Positions 6,336 through 14,082 of a stretch of DNA of 25,403 nucleotides are shown one piece after another. Both the position numbers and the translations under genes were made by a program. A model generated the notes under the pieces. It ran no database searches. It worked only from the letters and a program-made list of their open reading frames with translations, and was not told the DNA's origin. Each line of letters starts with the position of its first letter. The stretch's first letter is position 1. Source of the DNA: JAWVZU01 sp033722075 (GTDB lineage Bacteria; Pseudomonadota; Gammaproteobacteria; Xanthomonadales; SZUA-38); assembly GCA_033722075.1 (NCBI GenBank), contig JAWVZU010000019.1, positions 1 to 25,403 on the forward strand, written 5' to 3'.

Positions 6336-7730
6336 TTAATTGTCCGTATACAGGCGAATGACCTCGGCGATCCCGGCCTGGCACACGGGGCAGAAGAAGT
6401 CCGTGCGGGTGAACATCATGCAGTTCATCGACGAACGGTAATAGCCCCGGGCCTGGTAGTTCGCGCCTTCGAAAGCGCCCACGTGGTCCCGGTACTCCGC
6501 GTCATTGAACAGCTCGCGCACAAAGGCCTGTTCGCGTCGAAACAGCGCATTCATTTCCGACTCGGGCCGGTTCTCCTCCCGCAGCTGGGCGCGGCGGGCC
6601 TGGTTTTCCTTCTGGAATGCCTCGAAGGCCTCCTTGGGCCAGGGCGTCGGAACGGGCGTACCGGGCGCGACGAGGTGGCCCCATTTCAGCCGCGCCGGAT
6701 CGTGCAGGGCGGTGACGTTGCGTTCCCAGGGCTCGGGACGCAGCGGACTGCTCACATCGTAAACCGCAGCCGAGGTGTAGTACTCGTCGGCCAGCGCCGC
6801 GAAGGAGTGGGCAAATTCGTGGATCATCAGGTAGTCGGCCCAGGCATTCCCGGCAGCCACCGTGGCATACAGATTGAATATCCCACCCCCGCCGTAGGTC
6901 TCCATGTTGGTCAGAATGATGATGTGCTCGTAGGGCGCATGCTGGGCGATCTCCCGCAGGCCCACATTGTCGAAGGCAAGGACATAGCGCTCTGCCCCGA
7001 AGGCATCGTAGGTGGTTCCCGTGGGGCTGTACCGGTAGGTCCCGTTGGACGGCCGATTGCTGCCGGCTTCGGCGGCCGGCGGGTTGATCGCCCACACGTT
7101 GAAATCTTCCGCGTAGTCCTCGAAGGGTGGCGTCCCGAACAGGGCGTCGCCCAGGCGCCTGACGTCGGCGAGGAAATCGGCTTCCTGTTCGCGCGTGTAA
7201 CCGTCGCCCAGGAAGAGCAGATCGACCTTCTCCGAAGGCGGTCCGTTGGAAACGACCGACTTGACCTCGCCAACCGGCGGAGCATGGCTTCGGACCACGT
7301 GAAGGGCGTCGGGATCGATCATCACGTCCCAGATGGCGGCAAAGCGATTCGCATCGTCGCGCTTAGAGATGCGCAGGCGAACCGGCTTGTCGGGCTTCGG
7401 AAAACGCACCGATTCGCTGAAGGTGCGATTCATCGTCTTCGCCTCGCCGGTCGTCTGCCACTCGCCGAAGATCGATCCGAAGCCGCGCGAATAGATCACT
7501 TCGTTGGTCGGCGGTTCGACCACTTCGAACAGGTAGGGGCCCAGCCCGGTGGTGTCGATCCCGCGGTCCGGATGACCGGGCCAGGGCAGCGGCTCGACCA
7601 CGACCTGGTGAAGGCTGAACATCTCGTCCAGCGCATTGCCACTGTGATAGTAGTCCACTCGCAGGGTGGCGGTGTCTTCTGCCATCACCAGGGAGGCAAA
7701 AAGCAACAAGGTGAAGCCGATTCGTTTCAT
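6336..7730 (-). CDS. Secreted M64-family (IgA peptidase-like) zinc metallopeptidase
   Basis: A 464-residue exported metallopeptidase. Seen: a signal peptide (KRIGFTLLLFASLVMA, cleavage near residue 17) and an N-terminal beta-rich domain of about 150 residues of the kind found in front of M64 catalytic domains. The catalytic domain begins at VDLLFLGDGYT and carries the zinc signature HEFAHSFAALADEYY (about residues 304-318). The downstream segment GANYQARGYYRSSMNCMM is also typical of the family. Two C-terminal Cys (FFCPVC) could form a disulfide. M64 includes Clostridium ramosum IgA peptidase, but most environmental members have unknown substrates, so cleavage of IgA should not be assumed. 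ATG at 7730 is preferred; an in-frame GTG at 7742 would add four residues. Neither has a clear ribosome-binding site. The gene diverges from the arginase-fold pair and converges on norB. Confidence 0.85.
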   Translation of the reverse strand: MKRIGFTLLLFASLVMAEDTATLRVDYYHSGNALDEMFSLHQVVVEPLPWPGHPDRGIDTTGLGPYLFEVVEPPTNEVIYSRGFGSIFGEWQTTGEAKTMNRTFSESVRFPKPDKPVRLRISKRDDANRFAAIWDVMIDPDALHVVRSHAPPVGEVKSVVSNGPPSEKVDLLFLGDGYTREQEADFLADVRRLGDALFGTPPFEDYAEDFNVWAINPPAAEAGSNRPSNGTYRYSPTGTTYDAFGAERYVLAFDNVGLREIAQHAPYEHIIILTNMETYGGGGIFNLYATVAAGNAWADYLMIHEFAHSFAALADEYYTSAAVYDVSSPLRPEPWERNVTALHDPARLKWGHLVAPGTPVPTPWPKEAFEAFQKENQARRAQLREENRPESEMNALFRREQAFVRELFNDAEYRDHVGAFEGANYQARGYYRSSMNCMMFTRTDFFCPVCQAGIAEVIRLYTDN

Positions 7731-7761
7731 AGCTTTCGTCACTAAGGAGAACTACACGGAG

Positions 7762-7818
7762 ATTGTATCGGACGAGAGGACATCAAGAACGTCACCCGAC
7801 TGCCACTGATGCTATGAT
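7762..7818. promoter_or_regulatory. Divergent promoter region between M64 peptidase and arginase-fold pair
   Basis: On the minus strand TACAAT (7762-7767) is a good -10 with a weak TTCTTG-like -35 16 bp upstream. On the plus strand TATGAT (7813-7818) is a good -10 with no clear -35. The predicted plus-strand start near 7825 leaves a leader of about 20 nt before the TTG start at 7845. Confidence 0.35.
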
Positions 7819-7844
7819 GCGGATCGGCGTGATGGGGGCCATCC

Positions 7845-9248
7845 TTGGGGGATCAGACGACTCTTGTACTCGGTTGCCTGCTGCGAGCGATCGCGGCCGT
7901 TTTCCTTGCGCTCCTTGCCGTTCCGGCCGCCGGCGAGGAAGGCTGGCGGGTTCCCGCAGAACTTGGCGACAGACTCTCCGTTCTCGATGAACGACAACGA
8001 GAGTTCGTGACCGGGGGCGCAATCCTCGATTACCTGCCTGCGCGTCAGCTTGAACACGAATTGGCGACCCGTGACGATGAGGCCTTCGCCGCCATGATCG
8101 CCGACGTCATGGCCGTGGCCGCTGAAATGGGCTACGACCCGCAGCGCGACATGGGTGCCATGCCGCTGAACCTGACCTCCGAGCGTTTCAACGAGGGTAC
8201 CGTCACGACGCCCGAGCCGCTGCGCAAGATCAAGCGGGAACCCGGTCCCTTTAGCGTGCACCGCTACCTGTTTCCCGAATCCGGGGTACCGACCTTCGCC
8301 GGCGCTAGGGTGGCGATCTGGCCCGAGGATCTGGTGGCCGGCAAGGTCGACGTCGCGATCATCGGCGTGCCGAACGACATGGGCAGTGGACGACGAAACG
8401 CTGAGCACGGCCCGCGAGTCATGCGCGCGCTCGATACGATCGGCACACCGGACGTCCAATCCCTGGTTGATCCGATGGAAACCCTGTCGGTCGTGGACTA
8501 CGGCGATTTCGCCATCGACAATATGAGCGTCGAACGCACCATCGACCACGTGACCCACATGGTGGCCGAGACTGCCGGTACCGGCGCCGTTCCCATGCTG
8601 GTTGGCGGGGATACCTCGATGCTCTATCCCGGCGTCAAGGGCGTTGCGATAGCCCAGCAAGGAAACCGTTTCGGTCTGATCCACTTCAGCGCCCATCCGG
8701 ACGCCCACCGAACTGGCGTCCACACCGTATCCGATACGCAGGCGGTCTTTCTGCTCCTCAACGAGAACATCATCCGGGGCGAGGATCTAATTCAGGTAGG
8801 GCTGCGCGGCCCTGCCGTCACCGGGGAAACGCTGACCTGGCTGCGCGAGGAAGGCGTTCGCTATCACACCATGGCCGAGATCAATCGGCGTGGCTGGGCC
8901 GCGGTGCTCAAACGGGTCCTCCGGGAAGCGAAGAAGGGCCCCGACCGGCTCTTCGTCTCGATCGACGTCAGCGTCATCGAGCCGTCGGAAATGGTCGCGG
9001 CCGGGCGCATTGCCGCCAACGGATTGCGCGTACAGGAGATCGCGAGCGCAATTCGTCACCTGTGTGCAGCAAAGGAGATCGTCGGCTTCGAGTTGACCGA
9101 CCTGGCGCCGATGCTGGATGTCTCGCGCCTTTCTGCCATGAACGCCAACACGATCCTCAACGCCTGCCTGGTCGGCATGGCAGTGCGGGATGCCGGCCAT
9201 GAGCCCGATTATGTCCATCCGCTGGCGATCGACCATGGGCAGGATTGA
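7845..9248 (+). CDS. Exported arginase-fold protein with degenerate metal site (probable pseudoenzyme)
   Basis: A 467-residue ureohydrolase-superfamily protein. An N-terminal hydrophobic segment (residues 7-30, ending AAG) suggests export, and a helical region of about 120 residues precedes the arginase domain (about 168-450). Alignment by eye with the intact paralogue downstream shows three of six metal ligands lost. GGDHS has become GGDTS (T257), the first Asp of DxHxD is Ser (SAHPD, S282), and SxDxDxxDP has become SIDVSVIEP (S376, E379). H284, D286 and D374 remain. It is therefore unlikely to bind the usual Mn or Ni pair. The reading frame is full length with no frameshift and family spacing is kept, so it looks selected rather than decaying. 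The start is TTG at 7845, the first possible codon after an in-frame TGA, preceded by GGGGG. It probably pairs with the next protein. Confidence 0.8.
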   Translation: MGDQTTLVLGCLLRAIAAVFLALLAVPAAGEEGWRVPAELGDRLSVLDERQREFVTGGAILDYLPARQLEHELATRDDEAFAAMIADVMAVAAEMGYDPQRDMGAMPLNLTSERFNEGTVTTPEPLRKIKREPGPFSVHRYLFPESGVPTFAGARVAIWPEDLVAGKVDVAIIGVPNDMGSGRRNAEHGPRVMRALDTIGTPDVQSLVDPMETLSVVDYGDFAIDNMSVERTIDHVTHMVAETAGTGAVPMLVGGDTSMLYPGVKGVAIAQQGNRFGLIHFSAHPDAHRTGVHTVSDTQAVFLLLNENIIRGEDLIQVGLRGPAVTGETLTWLREEGVRYHTMAEINRRGWAAVLKRVLREAKKGPDRLFVSIDVSVIEPSEMVAAGRIAANGLRVQEIASAIRHLCAAKEIVGFELTDLAPMLDVSRLSAMNANTILNACLVGMAVRDAGHEPDYVHPLAIDHGQD

Positions 9249-9252
9249 CGCC

Positions 9253-10848
9253 ATGTCAGTCATCACGCTGGTTCGCCGTGGCGCACTCTTCCTCGGAATG
9301 ACCGTCTGGGGCATCGCCGCAGCCGGTCCGCCGGAGATGCACGAGCATGTCGTCGGCACGGCGCCCTACCCCTTCGAGACCAAGGATCCCCGCGAGGAAG
9401 AGGACAAACCGCCGATCGAACTGCCTGACTCCATTGCGCCGAAGCTCGAATTGCTGAGCGAGGAAGAGCTCGCGTTCCTGCAGAGCCACAAGGCCCGCCG
9501 CTGGGCCGGCGGTCTCGACGACACGATCGAGGCGCTGGAGCAACGCACGCCGGAACAGGTCAAGACCTGGGTGCAGGCGATGATGTCGGTCATCGAGGCC
9601 AGCAAATATGTCGCCGGCAGAGATGCGCCGAATATTCCGCTGAACACCGACTCACCGGAGTTCAACAGGTGGCGGCTGATCCGGCCGAGGTCCATGGACC
9701 CGGCGCGGGAACCCGGACCACTGCCCCTGGGCCGCTACGGCGGTTCCGGAGGTCCTCCCACCTTCGGCGGCTTACCGCTCGCCCTCACGCCAGAGGACCT
9801 GGTCGCGGGCGAAGTCGACGTGGCAATCGTCGGGGCGCCTCTGAACATGGGCTCCGGCTGGCGGGACTCGGGGGCGCAGGCCACCATCGACATGCGCCTG
9901 CTGGGTCGGCCCATGGGGCGAATGGACCAGTACGTCCAGGTCAATGCCTCCAAGGTCCTGAACATCGTCGACTATGGGGATGTCGCCATCGACAATGCCA
10001 GCACCGAGCGCTCCATGCAGCACGTGCGTGAGGTGGTGCGGGAGATCGCGGAAACCGGTGCGGTACCCGTTGTCATCGGCGGGGACCATTCGCTCGAATA
10101 TCCCAACGTCGCCGCCCTGGCCGACGTCTTCGGCAAGGAGCGGGTCAGCGTCATCCATTTCGACTCCCACTATGACGCGTGGTGGGGTCGGGCGCACCTG
10201 ATCAGTCACGGCTATCCGGTCTATCGCCTGATCAACGAAGGGCACGTGCGCGCCGCCGACTACATCCAGGTGGGTTTGCGTTCAGCCGGCCCGGACCGGG
10301 AGGCCTTCAAGTGGATGCGCAGCGAGGGCATGCGCTATCACACCATGGCGGAGGTCGAACGGCGGGGCTGGGATGCGGTCCTGGACCGGGTCGTCGCGGA
10401 AGCCAGCGAAGAAGGCCGCAAGATCCACATTTCGTTCGATATCGACGTGGTGGATCCGGCCTTCATGGTGGCAACCGGCACGCCCGTGTCCGGCGGCCTG
10501 ACGATGCGCGAATCGATCACCATCGTGCGCCGCCTCTGCGCCGAATCCAACGTGGTCAGCTTCGACCTCGTCGAGCTGCATCCGGCGCTCGATCCGACCT
10601 ATGCCACGACCCTCACCCGCGCGCATATCGTCAAGGCCTGCCTGACCGGGCTGGCCATGCGGGAGAAAGGCCTGGATGCCAGGCACTATCTGAGCCCCGT
10701 TTCATCGGAGCACGCCATCGACGATTACTACGGCGACCAGCAGCAATACCTGGACGCCACGGAAGCCGAAGATGCGAAGGACGACGACGAAGGGGAACAC
10801 GCCGGGTCGGATCAGCGCGAGGATGAAGCCGCCAGCGCTGACCGCTGA
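9253..10848 (+). CDS. Exported arginase/agmatinase-family ureohydrolase (intact metal site)
   Basis: A 531-residue ureohydrolase with a signal peptide (residues 1-24, LVRRGALFLGMTVWGIAAAG). An N-terminal extension of about 160 residues is rich in Glu, Pro and Asp. The catalytic domain follows (about 185-490). All six ligands of a binuclear Mn/Ni centre are visible: H279 (GGDHS), D304, H306 and D308 (DSHYD), D396 and D398 (SFDIDVVDP). It should hydrolyse a guanidino compound (agmatine, arginine, guanidinobutyrate, guanidine or similar); the sequence does not show which. DSHYD instead of the usual DAHxD is a small variation. The C-terminal tail of about 30 residues is strongly acidic. Most characterised ureohydrolases are cytoplasmic and about 300 residues, so export and length are both unusual. 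ATG at 9253 lies 4 bp after the first gene, with AGGA upstream. Longer in-frame starts overlap the neighbour. Confidence 0.85.
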   Translation: MSVITLVRRGALFLGMTVWGIAAAGPPEMHEHVVGTAPYPFETKDPREEEDKPPIELPDSIAPKLELLSEEELAFLQSHKARRWAGGLDDTIEALEQRTPEQVKTWVQAMMSVIEASKYVAGRDAPNIPLNTDSPEFNRWRLIRPRSMDPAREPGPLPLGRYGGSGGPPTFGGLPLALTPEDLVAGEVDVAIVGAPLNMGSGWRDSGAQATIDMRLLGRPMGRMDQYVQVNASKVLNIVDYGDVAIDNASTERSMQHVREVVREIAETGAVPVVIGGDHSLEYPNVAALADVFGKERVSVIHFDSHYDAWWGRAHLISHGYPVYRLINEGHVRAADYIQVGLRSAGPDREAFKWMRSEGMRYHTMAEVERRGWDAVLDRVVAEASEEGRKIHISFDIDVVDPAFMVATGTPVSGGLTMRESITIVRRLCAESNVVSFDLVELHPALDPTYATTLTRAHIVKACLTGLAMREKGLDARHYLSPVSSEHAIDDYYGDQQQYLDATEAEDAKDDDEGEHAGSDQREDEAASADR

Positions 10849-10879
10849 GCGGTCCGGCCCGCGCCTGTTACTGCGGGCC
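10840..10879. other. Two adjacent inverted repeats between convergent genes
   Basis: GACCGCTGAGCGGTC (10840-10854) spans the stop codon of the ureohydrolase gene. It is followed by GGCCCGC (10856-10862) paired with GCGGGCC (10873-10879). The A-run after the second hairpin is on the wrong strand for a plus-strand intrinsic terminator. The hairpins may still limit read-through between the convergent ureohydrolase and nrdJ units. Confidence 0.4.
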
Positions 10880-10967
10880 AAAAAAAGTGGCAGTCCCTTG
10901 CCTTATGTTCTGCTTCGGTAGTTTGGCGCCTGTGGTGAAGCGGGTTCAGAGCATCACAACTTCTTGT

Positions 10968-11642
10968 TCACCCGCACTTGGAATAGCCGCAAGACAAACA
11001 GGTCTCGCAGCCGTCCATCATGACCATCGCCTTGGTGTTGCACTTGAAGCACATGCTGGCGGAATCCGGATACTCGCCGTCGTCCTTGGCCTTGCCTTCG
11101 GCGGCGGCACGCTTTTCCGCAATCAGCTGCAGCTGCTCGGGGGTCATCTCGTCTTCCTCGATGAGCCCGATCTTCTTCATATGGTGCGTCAGGACCGCAC
11201 CGATTTCCGCGACCAGAGAGGGCATGAACTTGCCACCGGACTTGAAGTAGCCGCCTCTCGGGTCGAAGACCGCTTCCAGTTCCTCGGCCAGGAAAGTTAC
11301 GTCTCCACCCTTGCGGAAGACCGCCGACATGACCCGGGTGAGCGCAACGATCCACTGGAAGTGGTCCATGTTCTTCGAGTTGATAAATATCTCGAAGGGT
11401 CGGCGTTGCTCGTGCTTCGTGCCGCGGTTCAGCACGATGTCGTTGATTGTCACGTAGAGCGCATGCTCGTCTAGCGGCGTCTTGATCTTGTAGGTCGAAC
11501 CCTCGAGGGGCTCCATGCCGTCGGGTCGTTCGACGGACTCGTGCATCTGGATGACTTTGGCACGGTCCTTCTCTTTCGCGCTCTTCTTCTCCGGCTTGAC
11601 GACTTCAAAGCCGACGATTGCTTTCTCGATCTTGGTGCTCAT
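10968..11642 (-). CDS. nrdJb: Split class II ribonucleotide reductase, C-terminal component NrdJb
   Basis: A 224-residue second polypeptide of the B12-dependent reductase, matching the NrdJa/NrdJb split known in Pseudomonas aeruginosa. Seen: an N-terminal helical, Lys-rich stretch and a segment TPLDEHALYVTINDIVLNRG, corresponding to the C-terminal TSCPD-like region of unsplit NrdJ. A cysteine-rich tail follows (CFKCNTKAM, then CETCLSCGYSKCG), whose Cys pairs resemble a zinc ribbon and the redox-active tail that re-reduces the active site. It starts 2 nt after the nrdJa stop, so the two are co-transcribed and probably co-translated. It is not an enzyme on its own. The transcript ends before the convergent ureohydrolase gene. 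Confidence 0.9.
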   Translation of the reverse strand: MSTKIEKAIVGFEVVKPEKKSAKEKDRAKVIQMHESVERPDGMEPLEGSTYKIKTPLDEHALYVTINDIVLNRGTKHEQRRPFEIFINSKNMDHFQWIVALTRVMSAVFRKGGDVTFLAEELEAVFDPRGGYFKSGGKFMPSLVAEIGAVLTHHMKKIGLIEEDEMTPEQLQLIAEKRAAAEGKAKDDGEYPDSASMCFKCNTKAMVMMDGCETCLSCGYSKCG

Positions 11643-11644
11643 AG

Positions 11645-13792
11645 TCAGAATTTCCCGTAGTAACCCTCTTTCAGCGCATCAAACAGATTCGCTGCAGTGT
11701 GGGTTTCGCCGTCGTACTCGATCTCTTCATTGCCCTTGACCTCGACGACCGACCCATCATCCAGGGTGAACTTGTAGGTGGTCTCCGCGAGATCCTTGTC
11801 CTTGACCAGCACGCCCTGGAACGCCTCCGGATTGAAGCGGAAGGTCGTGCAGCCTTTCAGCCCCTGGTCGTACGCGTAGAGGTAGATGTCCTTGAAATCC
11901 TCGTAGTCGTAGTCGGTGGGCACGTTGGCGGTCTTGGAGATCGACGAGTCGATCCACTTCTGGGCGGCGGCCTGGATATCGACGTGCTGGGTGGGCGTGA
12001 TGTCCTCGGCGGTCACGAAATAATCCGGGAGCTTCTCGTCGTCCTTCTCGGAAAAAGGCATGGCCTTCTCGTTGACCAGCGCGCGGTAGGCCAGCAGTTC
12101 GAAGGAGTAGACCTCGACCTTTTCCTTGGTCTTGCGGCCTTCCCGGATCACGTTGCGCGAATAGTGGTGCGCGAAACTCGGCTCGATTCCGTTGGAGGCG
12201 TTGTTGGCCAGCGACAGGGAAATCGTCCCGGTGGGGGCGATCGACGAGTGGTGCGTAAACCGTGCCCCATGCTCGGCCATAGCCTCGACGAGTTCCGGCG
12301 CCACTTCGGCCATACGCTGCATATAGCGGCTGTACTTCGAGTGCAGCACGCGTCCCTTCACCGAGTCGCCCACCTTGTAGCCGTCCTCCGCCATCTCGGG
12401 ACGCTTGCGCAGCATCTCCTCGTCGACGATGAAGGTCTCTTCCATGATCGGCGCTGCGCCTTTTTCCTTGGCCAGCTCCACACCGGTTTCCCAGCCGGCG
12501 ACGGCCAGTTCCCGGGCAACTCTTTCGGTAAACGCCACCGACTCGGGCGATCCGTAGGGCATACCCAGCATGGTGACCGTCGAGCCCAGGCCGAGGAAGC
12601 CCATGCCGTGACGGCGCTTGCGGGCAATTTCCTCTCGCTGCTTGTGCAGCGGCAGTCCCGAGATTTCAACCACGTTGTCGAGCATGCGGGTGAAGATCCG
12701 CACGGTTTCCTGGTACTCGTCCCAGTTGAACGAGGCCTCGTCACCGAACGGCTTCTCCACGAAGCGAGTCAGGTTGATGCTGCCGAGGAGGCAGGCGCCG
12801 TAGGGCGGCAGCGGCTGCTCGCCACAGGGGTTGGTGGCCCGGATGTTCTCGCAGTACCAGTTGTTGTTCATCTCGTTGACCCGGTCGACGAGAATGACCC
12901 CCGGCTCCGCAAAGTCGTAGGTGGAGGCCATGATGAGATCCCACAGGCGCGCCGCCGGCACTCGCCGGTAGACCTTGCACGCAACCAGGCCCTCATCGTT
13001 GACGACGTAACCTTCCGTCGAGGGCCACTCGCGCCACACGACATGCTGCGGATTTTCCAGATCGACCTCTTCCGATTCCTTCTCGAGAATCGGGAACACC
13101 AGGGGCCACTCCTCGTCGTTGCGAACGGCCTCGATGAAGTCGTCGGTGATGAGCAGCGAAAGGTTGAACTGGCGCAGCCGCCCGTTTTCCCGCTTGGCGC
13201 GAACGAACTCGCGCACGTCCGGGTGCGACACGTCGAAGGTGGCCATTTGCGCGCCGCGCCGGCCACCGGCGGACGACACGGTGAAACACATCTTGTCGTA
13301 GATGTCCATGAAGGACAGCGGTCCGGACGTGTAGGCGCCGGCGCCGGACACATAGGCGCCGCGCGGCCGCAGCGTCGAGAACTCGTAGCCGATGCCGCAG
13401 CCGGCTTTCAGGGTCAGACCGGCTTCATGGACCTTTTCCAGGATGCCGTCCATGGAGTCCCGGATGGTGCCCGAGACGGTACAGTTGATCGTCGAGGTGG
13501 CCGGCTTGTGTTCATGGGCGCCGGCATTGGAGGTGATCCGGCCCGCCGGAATGACCCCACGCCGCAGGGCCCACAGGAAACGCTCGAACCAGTAGGCCCG
13601 TTTCTCTTCGGTCGACTCGACGTCGGCCAGCGCTTTGGCTACCCGCTTGTAGGTCTCGTCGATCGTCGCATCGATAACCTTACCGTTCTTGCTCTTGAGT
13701 CGATACTTCTTGTCCCAGATATCAACCGATGCCTGTTGAAACGGGATCTCTTCGACTGTTCTGGGGACGGTTTCCAGGCGCACACTGCTCAT
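11645..13792 (-). CDS. nrdJa: Adenosylcobalamin-dependent class II ribonucleotide reductase, catalytic component NrdJa
   Basis: Reduces ribonucleotides to deoxyribonucleotides with an adenosylcobalamin-derived radical, independent of oxygen, which suits an organism that alternates between oxygen and nitrogen oxides. It has 715 residues. Seen: an N-terminal segment, then a redox Cys in STINCTVSGT (C104), an RPRGAYVSGAGAYTSGPLSFM loop region, and the radical-site motif NPCGE (321-325, C323). A Cys-bearing YGACLLGSINL follows, then an APTGTIS phosphate-binding loop near residue 530. The C-terminal part of unsplit NrdJ is supplied by nrdJb. ATG at 13792 is chosen because GAGGGGG precedes it and the protein then starts as expected. 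A longer frame to 13900 would cross the predicted promoter and NrdR boxes. No cobalamin riboswitch is visible in the leader. Confidence 0.92.
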   Translation of the reverse strand: MSSVRLETVPRTVEEIPFQQASVDIWDKKYRLKSKNGKVIDATIDETYKRVAKALADVESTEEKRAYWFERFLWALRRGVIPAGRITSNAGAHEHKPATSTINCTVSGTIRDSMDGILEKVHEAGLTLKAGCGIGYEFSTLRPRGAYVSGAGAYTSGPLSFMDIYDKMCFTVSSAGGRRGAQMATFDVSHPDVREFVRAKRENGRLRQFNLSLLITDDFIEAVRNDEEWPLVFPILEKESEEVDLENPQHVVWREWPSTEGYVVNDEGLVACKVYRRVPAARLWDLIMASTYDFAEPGVILVDRVNEMNNNWYCENIRATNPCGEQPLPPYGACLLGSINLTRFVEKPFGDEASFNWDEYQETVRIFTRMLDNVVEISGLPLHKQREEIARKRRHGMGFLGLGSTVTMLGMPYGSPESVAFTERVARELAVAGWETGVELAKEKGAAPIMEETFIVDEEMLRKRPEMAEDGYKVGDSVKGRVLHSKYSRYMQRMAEVAPELVEAMAEHGARFTHHSSIAPTGTISLSLANNASNGIEPSFAHHYSRNVIREGRKTKEKVEVYSFELLAYRALVNEKAMPFSEKDDEKLPDYFVTAEDITPTQHVDIQAAAQKWIDSSISKTANVPTDYDYEDFKDIYLYAYDQGLKGCTTFRFNPEAFQGVLVKDKDLAETTYKFTLDDGSVVEVKGNEEIEYDGETHTAANLFDALKEGYYGKF

Positions 13793-13811
13793 TATTATTA
13801 ACCCCCTCGGG

Positions 13812-13827
13812 ACACTATGTTTAGTTG
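13812..13827. promoter_or_regulatory. NrdR-like box 1 upstream of nrdJa
   Basis: ACACTATGTTTAGTTG matches about 12 of 16 positions of the palindromic NrdR-box consensus (ACACWATATATWGTGT). It lies 20 bp before the nrdJa start. NrdR is an ATP/dATP-sensing repressor of ribonucleotide reductase genes. Confidence 0.65.
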
Positions 13828-13843
13828 CGCAGAAGCTGCAGGA

Positions 13844-13859
13844 GCACAAGATGTAGTAG
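13844..13859. promoter_or_regulatory. NrdR-like box 2 upstream of nrdJa
   Basis: GCACAAGATGTAGTAG matches about 11 of 16 consensus positions. It begins exactly 32 bp from box 1, three helical turns, the usual spacing of paired NrdR boxes. Both lie just downstream of the predicted promoter, consistent with repression. Confidence 0.6.
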
Positions 13860-13871
13860 TGCCGAGTGGTC

Positions 13872-13900
13872 AGACTAGTATTGCGCCCTGGCGAAGTCAA
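13872..13900 (-). promoter_or_regulatory. Predicted sigma-70 promoter of nrdJab
   Basis: On the minus strand TTGACT (13895-13900) and a weak TAGTCT (13872-13877) are separated by 17 bp. The start would fall near 13865, placing both NrdR-like boxes in the leader. Confidence 0.4.
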
Positions 13901-13949
13901 TGCTTTTCTGGCCGGTGAAATGGGGTCGAACGAAGAATCAAAAAGTTAG

Positions 13950-13972
13950 CCCTGAACCGCTTCGGATCAGGG
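13950..13972. other. Hairpin between nrdJa and degQ-like gene
   Basis: CCCTGA-A-CCG (13950-13959) pairs with CGG-A-TCAGGG (13963-13972) around a CTT loop, with one A-A mismatch. On the minus strand it is followed within 5 nt by a TTTTT run, so it may act as a terminator insulating the nrdJ promoter from antisense transcription. Confidence 0.4.
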
Positions 13973-14024
13973 GCCGCTGCGACCATTCCCAAGAGCGTCG
14001 CATCGGCCTAACCTGCAACATTCG

Positions 14025-14052
14025 GGGAACCTCCGCGGCGATCGAGGTTCCC
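14025..14052. promoter_or_regulatory. 9-bp inverted repeat in front of degQ-like gene
   Basis: GGGAACCTC (14025-14033) and GAGGTTCCC (14044-14052) are perfect inverted repeats 10 bp apart, ending 30 bp before the protease ATG. It could be an operator or a leader hairpin. GGAACCT also resembles the -35 of envelope-stress sigma-E promoters, but the matching -10 (TCCCA) is poor. Confidence 0.4.
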
Positions 14053-14082
14053 AGCCAAGAGAACCAAGGTAGTCATCGCGTC

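Noticed and set aside
10856..10886. Hairpin followed by an A-run, considered as an intrinsic terminator.
   Set aside because: The run is A on the plus strand and precedes the stem on the minus strand, so the U-tract is misplaced for both directions.
11699..13801. A 700-codon plus-strand frame antisense to nrdJa.
   Set aside because: NrdJa motifs (NPCGE, APTGTIS) establish the minus strand as coding. The antisense translation has no recognisable domain.
13793..13900. A cobalamin riboswitch expected before the B12-dependent reductase.
   Set aside because: The leader is only about 75 nt with no B12-box-like GCCACTG element; the structure present is better explained by NrdR boxes.
13900..14082. 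Upstream extension of the protease frame by 61 codons.
   Set aside because: The extension lacks protein-like character. Starting at 14083 gives a clean signal peptide, and the extension would cover the inverted repeat and hairpin.
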